From Amoebidium appalachense (taxonomy: Eukaryota > Ichthyosporea): a DNA stretch of 64,000 bases. The position numbers were made by a program, and so were the translations under genes. Below, piece after piece: positions 1-20,521 of this stretch (positions are counted from its first letter, which is position 1; each line of letters starts with the position of its first letter). The notes beneath the pieces are model-generated. The model was given only the letters and a program-made list of their open reading frames with translations, had not been told where the DNA came from and ran no database searches. The stretch lies in contig CAVNZM010000004.1 in NCBI GenBank assembly GCA_963693365.1, forward strand, positions 11,470,001-11,534,000, written 5' to 3'.

Positions 1-1605
1 CGTGTGGTGCATTATTTCAACTAACGTTCACATGGAGGCTTAAACTTACGGTCCAAAGGAGTCGAAAACATTTGCAAGGTGACCACCAAAGGGTGGTTGA
101 GATTATCAGAGTGGTGAATGTGAGCGTTTTGATTGTCCGCAGTTAAATACATATGCCCAACTAAGTGACATGATTGTGTGTGTGCCTTCCGTTGTAACGA
201 TTTTTAGTGTTGTTGTGGTTGTGAGAGGAGCAAGGGGGTGGCCCAGGAATATTTTTCCATTGAAGAGATTGTACACTGCACTATGCGTGAGGTGCGCTTG
301 CACTATACACGCTCATTGAGAATGCATCAATGTGTGTGCATTTGGTGCGGCCACGTGCAGATAGACCTAGTCGATGAATTGAGAGTATACCAAAGAAGAC
401 GTGAAAAACTCAAATTATAAACACGCAACAACCTCATTTACCCCTACTTCACGTGATGACGGGCACCTATCTTTTGAACGAAAAACGAGAAAGGTTGTTG
501 TGTGTTTGTGGCAGCATGGCCCGCTCCCCTCTATCCCCGCTCTTTCAAATCCCCTCCCCCAACCTCCCCACAACGTCCCCCCTCCCCCCCCCCCCCCCCT
601 CCTACCACACCTCCTTCCATCCCCCCTCCCCCCTTAAAAAAATAAAATCATGACATGAGTTCAATCTCCCCCCCCCCACCCCCCCACCCACTCGCCCACC
701 CATGGCCACTCGCCCACTTTACCCACCTCACCCACCCCCACCAAAGAAAATAGTTAAAATTTCAGAAAAAAAGAAAAAAAAACAAGGTTTCCCCCCGTTA
801 TTAATATAGGAGAGTGCATACGTAGTCCCATGGGTGCAGGCAGGAGCATCTGGCCGGTGTTTGTCACGCCTGGAAGCAGAAGACGGTCGTCCCTGCACGC
901 CAGAATGAATGGCTGGCACATCATCATGTCCGTGGCCGTATCCATGTTCATGTTCTCTGCCAAGACCACGCCGTGCGTGCACATACACGTGTATTGCCCT
1001 TAATTTAACCTGTTTTAGGTGATGATTTACCGGTATAAAATGTACAAGGTGGAGTGCCAGAGAGGCGGTACCGTGGGGCAAAATTACAACAGAATGGCAT
1101 TGATCGTGTTACTCTATGTGACACAAAACTAACGTGCACATGGAGGCTTAGTAAACGGTCTGAAGGGGGATGAAAAAAGCTTGCAAATCGACTAATGAAA
1201 CGTTGGTGTTAATCAAGTGGCGGTTGCCTGCGTCTCTTACCTAACTATGATGCTGTACAATTTCCGTGAAGGCACATGCATCTTACGTCTATGTTTACAG
1301 GCTTGCGTGCCCTTATTACAGCACAACCAACACAAAAACAAAAACAAAACTCCCTCCCTGGCATGTGCCTCTCCTCTTTCGTTCTAGAATTCTCAGCCAG
1401 CACCACATGCACCTGGTCTTGTTCATGCGGTTGTGGGGGGGGGGAGGAGGACCAACAAAGTGAGCAGGCTGAACGTGTTTGGCTTCCTGCCAAGTTCCCG
1501 GACATGCCTTTTTGGGTAGCGGTAATAGTATTGCGTGATTGCAGACAAATGAAAAAGCTGGGTTGTGAACAGATAGCCTACCTGTAAATTACAACATCCT
1601 TGATT
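1..1605. other. Repeat-rich flank without a recognised gene
   Basis: No exon with family motifs or consistent splice phasing is visible on either strand. A diverged direct repeat links 20-77 with 1128-1187: both begin CTAACGT.CACATGGAGGCTTA and continue alike for about 55 bp. Poly-C runs lie at about 577-600 and 668-690. Open frames here are low complexity or lack splice support. The end of an unseen upstream gene cannot be excluded. Confidence 0.4.
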
Positions 1606-1693
1606 TTATACTAAACACACGTAACTACGACCTGTTTATTAGATGTATTGATTGGCTTGAGAAACACATCACTACAAAATTCTAAGCGCACGC

Positions 1694-1761
<68 letters not shown>

Positions 1762-1791
1762 CCAGCTGATACCGAGTGTCCCAGGGGAGCC

Positions 1792-1833
<42 letters not shown>

Positions 1834-2024
1834 GGGGAACCCCAACTAATTGATTTCTCTTAGTCTTTATGGTGTCTCGTAGAGAAAGTAAACCCTGATA
1901 TATAGTCATCACCCGACATCTATGTACGTGATCATGATATACCGCTGAGGGGATATTCCGAGCAAAAACCCCCCATACCTGAGACTGGTCTCTCTTTAAA
2001 ACCTCGAGTAAACAACGTAAGCCC
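1606..2024 (+). repeat. Dispersed repeat with internal (CA)n and poly-A, copy 1
   Basis: This segment is matched in reverse complement by 30373-30980. In both copies unique sequence flanks a CA array, followed by a short unique block (CCAGCTGATACCGAGTGTCC), a poly-A run (about 40 A at 1793-1832 here) and about 190 bp of unique sequence ending near CTCGAGTAAAC. Terminal inverted repeats, coding capacity and a clear target duplication are not visible, so the class is unknown. A SINE-like or other non-autonomous element is the simplest guess. Confidence 0.8.
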
Positions 2025-2786
2025 GTCACCGTATAGCCTCTATAACTTGGATTTGAATATCCTACCGACTAAACCTTTTTGCACTGTTCAGATAGCGCCT
2101 ACAATAAATGAAGCACAAAAGACTTAAAAGAAAAAACCCCCAGAGGCGTATCCAAATTATGTAAAGCTTTATTCTGGACCATCAATCTCTCACCCTGCAG
2201 GCTGCAATACTTCACACACTAATCAAAATAGGGTGCTGTCAAAAGAATGTTGCCTCGTCAAGAGAACAACAATTGGTGGGTTGTAGAACCCAATCAATGG
2301 AGTAAGCTTACAACTAGGAAACACACCAAAAGCGTTGAACTTACAACGCGAAAGGAAAGTGGTGGAAGTCATTAAAATTGTATTTTTGCAACACCCTCAC
2401 AATTTATTGAAACCCGACACAGCAAAACTTGCATCGGCAGCTGTCAGAAATAGCGCGTGACCATTGGCTGTTAATTATGATTGGTGGTTTCATAATTTGG
2501 GCGGGAATGAAGTTGAACAGGGTTCTGGACACCTGAACAGCTGAAAGTAAAACGATGTGGTGCCACAGTGATTATGTACAACTGACCAGCAAGAACAAAA
2601 ACAGCCTTACAGCCTATAGCTAAAAACACAAATGCCTTAGGCTCCAAGGCGAGCTAATGCGGTGCGGTCTTGAAAAGGCTTCTTATTTTTTTCTTTTTAA
2701 CCCCTCGGTAGCATGTGCACCACGCAGACACACACACACACACAAAAAGAAATTGCATGTAAGAATAGTAGAAAGCAGATTTCAAA
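2025..2786 (+). promoter_or_regulatory. Upstream region of the EED-like gene, possible CCAAT and GC boxes
   Basis: Inverted CCAAT boxes (ATTGG) occur at about 2463 and 2480 and a GC box (GGGCGGG) at about 2499, roughly 280-325 bp before the EED-like start codon. No TATA box is evident. These are short motifs and chance occurrence is quite possible. A 5' untranslated exon could lie here but cannot be seen. Confidence 0.25.
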
Positions 2787-13595
<10,809 letters not shown>

Positions 13596-14065
13596 TCCAT
13601 ACGGGACTCAGCACAATGGAAATTCCGTGTGTCAGCATTACCCTTGTCTTTGCGTTTCCCTAAGCCTTACATCTATCTTTTACCAATATTGTAGATGTAC
13701 TCGCAATAACAATCAGTAATCTCTTTATTATTATTCACCCACGGTGTGTTCCGTTTCTCTTCTGCTCTCCTCTAACCCCTCTGACGGCTCCTTGTCTGGC
13801 CTAGAACATCCTCACTTGCTCTATCCTTCTTTCCTTCCTTATCTGCTGGTGTGCTTAGTTGAACTGTGTAATTATCTGTGTGGTGCGTGTGTGTGTTATT
13901 CGGAACACCCCCCTCCCCCTCTCCCCCCTCCCCCCCCCCCCCCCCCCCCCCCCCCCCACACACACACCACGTCCTCCAAAACACACACACGCACCACACA
14001 CACATATCTAGTCTAGACCTCTCCTTTCCTGAATTCCCCTACCCCTCTCTCCCTTTCTCTCGCTC
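13596..14065 (+). other. Region between the EED-like stop codon and the copia element
   Basis: No gene is seen. It should hold the 3' UTR and polyadenylation site of the EED-like gene, then a C run at about 13930-13957 and CA-rich sequence. A TGTAA motif lies at about 13866. Confidence 0.5.
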
Positions 14066-14070
14066 CCCTT

Positions 14071-14376
14071 TGTCGAACAGGATAGCCATCCGGTATGCCC
14101 TGCGTTAGCGTAGCACTAGTGATCGGGAATATTCGAGATATTCGGGATAAACTGGTGGATAGGTTCACGATAGATCAGGATAGATCTAGAAGAGTCTAGA
14201 AGATTCTATTGGAGTGCTTTGATTGGTAGCGACTAGATCCATAGCGGCGGGTAGACCAATCGGGAATAGTATGTAACATTCCAGTGAGCCAGACCACAAG
14301 TATATAAAGGTCCCGGCAGGCCAGTCAATGCAAGTCAGCAAATAATAAAGTCTCACAGAGAGACCTCTAAGTTACG
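14071..14376 (+). repeat. 5' LTR of the copia element
   Basis: It starts TGTCGAAC and ends GTTACG, where the 3' LTR ends GTTACA. A TATA-like box (TATATAA) is at 14301 and an AATAAA polyadenylation signal at 14344, so U3, R and U5 signals are all present. A primer-binding site matching a tRNA I recognise is not obvious just downstream. Confidence 0.95.
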
Positions 14377-14423
14377 GTTACGGACCCAGTACAACGCTAC
14401 GATCAAGCGACTGTTGAGACAAG

Positions 14424-15776
14424 ATGGGAAGAGCAAAATGTCCAGTTCCCATGTATGAAGGAGAAGGCAAGGGCAAAATCTCCTACTCAATGTGGGCCAT
14501 GCGCATGAAGTGCTTCCTCGAGGGCGAGGAATTATGGTACACGATTGAAGACGTGGCTCCTGAAGTGATAGGAGAGGACGGCGAACCGGTGGAGCAACCT
14601 CCGGTGGAGATCGACCCCTTGGATCAGAAGAAGGCGACTTCCTACCTGGTGGAGACACTAGGTGATGTACCTGCAAGCCTGTGTCGGCGAGCTATTGCCG
14701 TAGGAAATCCCAAGGACATATGGGATACGGTAGCATCATACGCTGCGCGCAACACAGATGAGCACAAGAGAATGTTGATTCAACAGTTCTGGCGTGCTGA
14801 TATGATGCCGACGGAAAGCGTGCTGGAGTATGCGGCCCGCCTGGAGTGCATTGTGCAGGATCTTCTTCATATCGATCCCAATGGAGTTAGTGAGGACATG
14901 GTTGCCGAGAAATTCCTGGACGGTGTAGGCGCTGACGACCGATTCCGCACCGACGTTAGGACCATTCAAGCTTTACCAGCAGCTGAGAAGACAATGGAAA
15001 AGATAATCGCCAAGCTGCGTGGTTTTGAGGAGAACGAGGCTGCAAGGGAACAGCAGCGGGTGATGATGACCAGCACCCAATGGCGCGGCGGTACGCCACG
15101 ACAGGACACCGGCAAGCCGCGCGTGACTGACATATCCAAGGTGGAGTGTTACAAATGTCACAAGTTTGGGCACTACAAGTCACAGTGTCCAAAGAAGAAG
15201 AAGGGCGGCAATCGCGGCGACAAGGCGAAGCAGAACGGAGCTTCCAAGGAGATACTCGCCATGGCGGTAAACAGCGGACTCCCTTCTTCAACTGAGTGGT
15301 ATTGGGACTGCGGCGCAACCTCCCATGTCACATGCCGAAAGGACTGGATGGAAGACTTCCGGTCGATCACACCCAAACCCGTCGCTCTGGGTAACACCCC
15401 GGGTGTGATGGCGCTAGGAATAGGCGTCGTAAGATTAACAAGTGAGTTCCAGGGCAACAGCATGACATTTAGACTGCAGAATGTGCTGTACGTGCCAGCA
15501 TTTGGAACTAACGTGATGTCGGCTTCAAGCGCCGGCAAGCACGGGTTAAGAGGCATCACCGACGGTCGACAGTGTACGATTGAGAGTGCCACAGATGGCC
15601 AAGTTGTGGCCCGTGGGGTAGTGGAGGGAGGCCTGTATCGTCTCCTAGTGAAACCCGTATGTGAGAGCGTGAACATGGTGACCACTGCAGTCGGCAGCAG
15701 TGGGGGTAACACCGTGTGTGAGCCGGTAAAGGGCAGCGCCAGTTTATGGCACCGGCGGTTTGGTCATTGGCAATAA
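14424..15776 (+). CDS. Copia Gag and aspartic protease, ending at a frameshift
   Basis: The 450-residue product starts about 48 bp after the 5' LTR. Residues 1-200 resemble copia-type Gag. A CCHC zinc knuckle of the form C-X2-C-X4-H-X4-C begins at residue 242. The protease active site is at residue 295 and reads DCGA rather than the usual DSGA or DTGA. The frame ends inside the conserved GAG-pre-integrase motif, just after WHRRFGH, where the remaining pol is one frame away. In known copia elements this motif lies inside one continuous polyprotein. I read the stop as a lesion, or a sequencing error of one base, rather than a natural gag end. Confidence 0.9.
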   Translation: MGRAKCPVPMYEGEGKGKISYSMWAMRMKCFLEGEELWYTIEDVAPEVIGEDGEPVEQPPVEIDPLDQKKATSYLVETLGDVPASLCRRAIAVGNPKDIWDTVASYAARNTDEHKRMLIQQFWRADMMPTESVLEYAARLECIVQDLLHIDPNGVSEDMVAEKFLDGVGADDRFRTDVRTIQALPAAEKTMEKIIAKLRGFEENEAAREQQRVMMTSTQWRGGTPRQDTGKPRVTDISKVECYKCHKFGHYKSQCPKKKKGGNRGDKAKQNGASKEILAMAVNSGLPSSTEWYWDCGATSHVTCRKDWMEDFRSITPKPVALGNTPGVMALGIGVVRLTSEFQGNSMTFRLQNVLYVPAFGTNVMSASSAGKHGLRGITDGRQCTIESATDGQVVARGVVEGGLYRLLVKPVCESVNMVTTAVGSSGGNTVCEPVKGSASLWHRRFGHWQ

Positions 15777-18559
15777 ACACGCTACAGAAGATGGTTAAAG
15801 AAAACATCGTCGAGGGTCTGTGCATCGACTGCAAAACCCAGGATGACGGTGTGTGCGAGGGATGCGCGAGAGGGAAGCAAGCCCGGCTCTCTTTCAGTAA
15901 GCTACCCCGCAAGACAGCGCCAGCGAAGCTCGACAGAGTTCATTCTGATGTGGCAGGACCGTTCAACAAGGAGTCGCTGCAAGGTTCCAAGTATTATGTC
16001 ACCTTCATCGACGACAAGACAAGGTTCACTACGGTGTACTTCATGAAACATAAATCCCAAGTGCATACTTACTTCAAGAAGTACAAGGCACACGTAGAGA
16101 AGCAACACGGTGCCAGCATCAAGATTCTGCGTTCCGACAACGGGGGTGAGTACACCTCCACTGAGTTCAAGTCGTTCCTGGAAGCGTGCGGCATTGAACA
16201 TGAGGCGACAGTCCCTTACACACCAGAGCAGAATGGTGTAGCAGAGAGGGCTAACAGGACCATTGTCGAGACGGCGCGCTGCATGCTGCAGTCAGCAGGC
16301 ATGAGTATGGGGTTCTGGCAGCTGGCAGTACAGGCAGCTGTGTACATCAAGAACCTGACGCCAACCACAGTACTGGGTGGCATGACACCTTGGGAGGCAT
16401 GGTATGGAGAGAAGCCCGATGTTAGCCATCTACGTGTATTTGGTAGCAAGGCATTTGTCCATGTGCCGAAGGACGAGCGCAGGAAGCTAGACGCCAAGAG
16501 TCGGGAGTGTAAATTCGTCGGCTACACAGGTGACAGCAAGACGTACTTGTTGTGGGACACCGAGGCGCGCAAGACTATCGTCGGGCGAGATGTGGTGATC
16601 GATGAATCATGGACCCCAAAGGCCGGTATTCCGGTGGTGCAAGATGAGCCAATGGAATTGCTGATGCATAAGCCAATCGGAAATCAGCAGAGCTTGGAAT
16701 CGAGAGATCCAATCAGCGCCAAGAAGCAACATTCCTTTCGGAAGCCTGCAATCGGCACTGACAGTGGATATGATTCAGATGCTATCGGCGACGGCGCGGG
16801 CGAGGACAGCGGCGATTCGGACGCGGCAGGGTCAGGAGACGAGGAAGATCGTGCAGAGTTGCAGGTTGCAACCAGAAGTGCCTATCCGTCTATGACTACA
16901 AGGCGCGGTGGGACCTACGGCATCAACGCAGGTGTAGTAGAGTACCGCGACAGTATCAGCATGGCAATTGAGAGTGCTGATAGCAATGAGGATGACCCTG
17001 TGACACTGGAAGAAGCAATCTCCAGGCCAGATGGTGCAAAGTGGAAGGCTGCGCTGGACGAGGAGTACGAATCTCTAGTCAAGAATGGGACATGGTCACT
17101 GGTGCCACTCCCACCAGGTCGTCGGGCAGTTTCCTTCAAGTGGGTCTTCAAGATGAAACGCAACGCCGACGGCAGTGTCGAGCGCTACAAGGCCCGTGGT
17201 GTGGCCAGGGGCTTCTCACAGCAAGAGGGGATAGACTACGAAGAGACCTTTGCCCCGGTGGCCAAGTTCACCAGCTTCAGACTTCTCTTCGCTATGGCAG
17301 CGGCAGAGAACATGCACCTCACACAAATAGATATCGTCACGGCGTTCCTGAACGGCGACATCAAGGAAGAGCTGTACATGCAGCAACCGCGTGGGTACGA
17401 GGTACCCGGAAAGGAAGACTATGTGTGTCGTTTGCACAAGAGTCTGTATGGCCTCAAGCAAGCAGCAAGGTGCTGGAATGAGAAGATGCATGAGGCTATG
17501 GTCGATCTTGGCTTCACACGTGTGGAAGCTGATCGATGTGTCTACTTCAAGGTCAACGGAAGTGGAAAGACGGTGGTGGCTGTGCATGTGGACGACATGC
17601 TAGTGGCGGCGTCGACAGATGATCTTATTCAAGAATTCGTCAGGCAGGTTGCGACGAAGTTCTCCGTCAAGGTGATCGGCGAGCCAAAGCTGCTACTCGG
17701 TGTGCAGGTCAGTCGTGACGCTGCAACAGGCGATATCAAGTTGTCACAGGAAACGTACATCAAGTCATTGATGCGGCGCTTCAACATGGTCGACTGCAAG
17801 GCTAAGTCAACACCGCTACCGGAGCGATGTGTGTTGAGCAAGGCCATGAGTCCGGCAAGCGAGGAGGAGAGAGTGGCGATGCGGCAAGTTCCTTATGCCA
17901 GAGCTGTGGGCTCCTTAATGTACGCAATGGTGGCCACCCGGCCAGACATTGCACAAGCAGTGGGGGAACTTAGTAAGTTCGTGAGCAACCCGGGACTTCA
18001 ACACTGGGACGCAGCCAAACATCTTCTCCGGTACCTCAAGGGGACAACCAACTACGGGATTGTCTACCGCGGAGGACGAGGAGGGAGTACAACAGTGGGG
18101 GGATTCACTGACTCCGATTACGCTGGCAACTCCGACGACCGTAAGTCGACGAGCGGATACATCTTCACTGCCAATGGATCTGCCATCAGCTGGGGCAGCA
18201 AGCAACAGAAGACTGTGGCTACTTCATCTACAGAGGCGGAGTATATGGCTACGTGCCTGGCAGTCAAAGAGGCTAAGTGGCTACGACAGCTGCTGGGGCA
18301 GCTGGGCTACGATATGAGTGAGGCGACCATCATCTACGCCGACAACCAGGCCAGCATCAAGCTTGCAAGGAACCCGATGCTCCATAACAGGAGCAAACAC
18401 ATCGACGTTCAGTACCACTACACCCGTGAGTGTGTGGAGAATGGGGATGTAGAACTTGTGTATTGCAGCACGAACAGTAACGTGGCCGACATGTGCACCA
18501 AAGCTTTAGGGAGACTTAAGTTGGTGCAGCATCGGCAGGCCATCGGCATGGCTGAGTAA
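15746..18559 (+). CDS. Copia integrase, reverse transcriptase and RNase H
   Basis: This frame carries the rest of pol; its first about 9 codons are only overlap with the Gag-protease frame. The GAG-pre-integrase remainder has a C-X2-C pair (DGVCEGCARGK). The integrase core has HSDVAGP, RSDNGGEY and the glutamate of GVAER, with 35 residues between the last two acids (DD35E). Reverse transcriptase shows ARGFSQQEGIDYEETFAPV, QIDIVTAFLNG, SLYGLKQAAR and an HVDDM active site where YVDDM is usual. RNase H shows TDSDYAGN, SSTEAEYMA and ADNQASIKLA. The C terminus ends about 135 bp before the 3' LTR. All catalytic residues are present, so the element could be active apart from the frameshift. Confidence 0.93.
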   Translation: MAPAVWSLAINTLQKMVKENIVEGLCIDCKTQDDGVCEGCARGKQARLSFSKLPRKTAPAKLDRVHSDVAGPFNKESLQGSKYYVTFIDDKTRFTTVYFMKHKSQVHTYFKKYKAHVEKQHGASIKILRSDNGGEYTSTEFKSFLEACGIEHEATVPYTPEQNGVAERANRTIVETARCMLQSAGMSMGFWQLAVQAAVYIKNLTPTTVLGGMTPWEAWYGEKPDVSHLRVFGSKAFVHVPKDERRKLDAKSRECKFVGYTGDSKTYLLWDTEARKTIVGRDVVIDESWTPKAGIPVVQDEPMELLMHKPIGNQQSLESRDPISAKKQHSFRKPAIGTDSGYDSDAIGDGAGEDSGDSDAAGSGDEEDRAELQVATRSAYPSMTTRRGGTYGINAGVVEYRDSISMAIESADSNEDDPVTLEEAISRPDGAKWKAALDEEYESLVKNGTWSLVPLPPGRRAVSFKWVFKMKRNADGSVERYKARGVARGFSQQEGIDYEETFAPVAKFTSFRLLFAMAAAENMHLTQIDIVTAFLNGDIKEELYMQQPRGYEVPGKEDYVCRLHKSLYGLKQAARCWNEKMHEAMVDLGFTRVEADRCVYFKVNGSGKTVVAVHVDDMLVAASTDDLIQEFVRQVATKFSVKVIGEPKLLLGVQVSRDAATGDIKLSQETYIKSLMRRFNMVDCKAKSTPLPERCVLSKAMSPASEEERVAMRQVPYARAVGSLMYAMVATRPDIAQAVGELSKFVSNPGLQHWDAAKHLLRYLKGTTNYGIVYRGGRGGSTTVGGFTDSDYAGNSDDRKSTSGYIFTANGSAISWGSKQQKTVATSSTEAEYMATCLAVKEAKWLRQLLGQLGYDMSEATIIYADNQASIKLARNPMLHNRSKHIDVQYHYTRECVENGDVELVYCSTNSNVADMCTKALGRLKLVQHRQAIGMAE

Positions 18560-18683
18560 GAACTACAAATAGTGTAGTGTTAATGTTCGTGTAGTAGGTG
18601 TTATATGTGTTAGTATAGTAGCATAGTTTTAGAGTTGCATCTTAGGTTTAGGTTGCATGCGGTACATAGATAGAACACAGTGC

Positions 18684-18692
18684 AAGTGGGGG
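18684..18692 (+). other. Polypurine tract of the copia element
   Basis: The purine-rich stretch AAGTGGGGG directly abuts the 3' LTR, in the position expected for the plus-strand primer. Its single T is tolerated in copia elements. Confidence 0.7.
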
Positions 18693-18998
18693 TGTCGAAC
18701 AGGATAGCCATCCGGTATGCCCTGCGTTAGCGTAGCACTAGTGATCGGGAATATTCGAGATATTCGGGATAAACTGGTGGATAGGTTCACGATAGATCAG
18801 GATAGATCTAGAAGAGTCTAGAAGATTCTATTGGAGTGCTTTGATTGGTAGCGACTAGATCCATAGCGGCGGGTAGACCAATCGGGAATAGTATGTAACA
18901 TTCCAGTGAGCCAGACCACAAGTATATAAAGGTCCCGGCAGGCCAGTCAATGCAAGTCAGCAAATAATAAAGTCTCACAGAGAGACCTCTAAGTTACA
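18693..18998 (+). repeat. 3' LTR of the copia element
   Basis: By eye it matches the 5' LTR at all 305 comparable positions. It carries the same TATATAA (18923) and AATAAA signals. It is followed by the CCCTT target duplicate. Confidence 0.95.
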
Positions 18999-19003
18999 CC
19001 CTT

Positions 19004-20406
19004 CCTCCCCCCCCCCTCCCCCTCCCCCTCCCCCTCCACCTCACCTCCCCCCCCCCCCCCCCCTTTGTTGCTTATTTTTGAAAAGATTACAAAACATGTA
19101 TGATATTAATAGAAATGATGAATTGTGTTGACACCGTTGAATGCCTTTGAGCTATTATTACGTAGGCAAATGAAGTTGAATCGAAGTTTGACAAAAATTT
19201 GTTTCAGGTGAATGGAATCGAAGTTTTACATGTATTGGTTTCTTGTATTTAAGGTGATACGTATGGAACAGATGTGTGTGCATTGTGTATCTGGTTTAAT
19301 ATAATTATTAGAATAATTAGTTTGTGAACGTTTTTTCTTTGCAGGTGCATTGCACAGGACCGGAGACAGAGTAACAGGACTCCGTGTGCAAGATATGTAG
19401 GTGATAGTGGTCGTGAAAATTTGGTGGTGTATGCTGGTCTATTATTAGGTGTTTATTGGTGAAAGTATGTTTAAAGGAATGTGTCCCTGCAGAGCAGGCA
19501 CCAACTCAAGTAACCCCGTGCTGGTGCTGATAAAGGCGACGTTGGCATAAGAATATGCCTAATATCAACAGACATGAAGTATAATAGTTCTGGGATGAAG
19601 CTATAAAATGATGCACCTCGGCGGGCACGGTGCATGTATACGAATATTTTTCGTATTCACGAGTTCACCGAAGCATGCGCATACCCTTCATCCAGAACAA
19701 GATTTCTGACCGGGAACATGGTATGCACGGTATGTGTGCGCATGTGATTACCCAGGGCCAATCTCTACAAAGGAACACAGATGCTATTTTATTATTATTA
19801 TTATTGTTATTATTATTTGCCAGCTGGTTGCGAGACCACGAAGGCTGCCACCGGACGCCCACGCAGTTTGCTTGTTTTGAAGTTTGCCTGTTTGCAACTG
19901 AGTGACCAGTCGGGGTTTGAAATTGCAGTTCACACGGGCATGATCAGGGTTTTAATACCAACCACCTCCCTTTTTAGGGCGACATGGCGTCATGATCATG
20001 GAATTTGTGCACAGAATGACGTCACAAATGTGGCTCGCCGCCCAGCAGTTAAAATGGAAGTAGCAGAGGACGAGGTTGCTTTAAATCCGTATGAGGGACG
20101 CTACAAATCAGGCACATCCTGCACAGGGCCAATCACTACAAAGGTGTACGAAAGTTATTTCATTACAGCTGACTTGGTGGGTGCCTATTCAGAGCCCCCC
20201 TACATGCCCTGGCTTACATGTATTGTAATTAGTGGGTGTCATACGATTTACTTGCATCAAACCCCCTTGCTGATAGGTCGCACTCCCCACATTCCTGCGG
20301 ATGCTGTATAAGCCAATCAGATGTCGTTACCTGTTTCCATCAGATCCATCTGGTCCAGGGAGCCAATCAAATGCCTGCAGTGGCAGTCAGTTAAGGCTCG
20401 AGCAAG
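19004..20406 (+). other. Intergenic region upstream of the TSP1 gene
   Basis: C-rich sequence follows the retrotransposon, then about 1.3 kb of ordinary AT-balanced DNA with a short ATT repeat at about 19789-19818. No exon is recognisable. Two CCAAT-containing blocks (GCCAATCAGATG at 20312 and GCCAATCAAATG at about 20361) precede the TATA box. Confidence 0.45.
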
Positions 20407-20413
20407 TATAAAA
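20407..20413 (+). promoter_or_regulatory. TATA box of the TSP1-repeat gene
   Basis: TATAAAA stands 109 bp before the start codon at 20522. Two CCAAT-type motifs lie 45-95 bp upstream. Transcription would begin near 20437, giving a 5' UTR of about 85 bp. Confidence 0.55.
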
Positions 20414-20521
20414 TCAGAGGCAGCCGCCGCAGTGCAGCCACAGTGTGGGTTGCACATTGCTTCATTGCAGCAACCAACCCAGCCAAGTACCCCACAACGT
20501 TGTATGTTACGGTCGCTGACG

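Larger units (their letters stand above)
14066..19003 (+). mobile_element. Complete Ty1/copia LTR retrotransposon
   Basis: Two 306-bp LTRs (14071-14376 and 18693-18998) flank gag, protease, integrase, reverse transcriptase and RNase H in the copia order (integrase before reverse transcriptase). The 5-bp target duplication CCCTT lies at 14066-14070 and 18999-19003. Apart from the last base (G in the 5' LTR, A in the 3' LTR) the two LTRs look identical, which implies very recent insertion. The element sits between the EED-like and TSP1 genes in their orientation. A single frameshift interrupts the polyprotein. Confidence 0.97.

Noticed and set aside
728-1081. A 117-codon open frame on the minus strand, rich in His and Arg
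   Set aside because: No domain, no phased splice sites and no partner exons; poly-A/poly-T and CA-like composition explain it.
15735-15790. Programmed frameshift between copia gag and pol
   Set aside because: No slippery heptamer is visible and the shift falls inside a conserved domain rather than between gag and pol.
20504-20521. Upstream in-frame ATG (MLRSLT) as the start of the TSP1 protein
   Set aside because: Starting at 20522 gives a normal signal peptide with a charged N terminus followed by a hydrophobic core; the earlier ATG would put six extra residues before it. It cannot be fully excluded.
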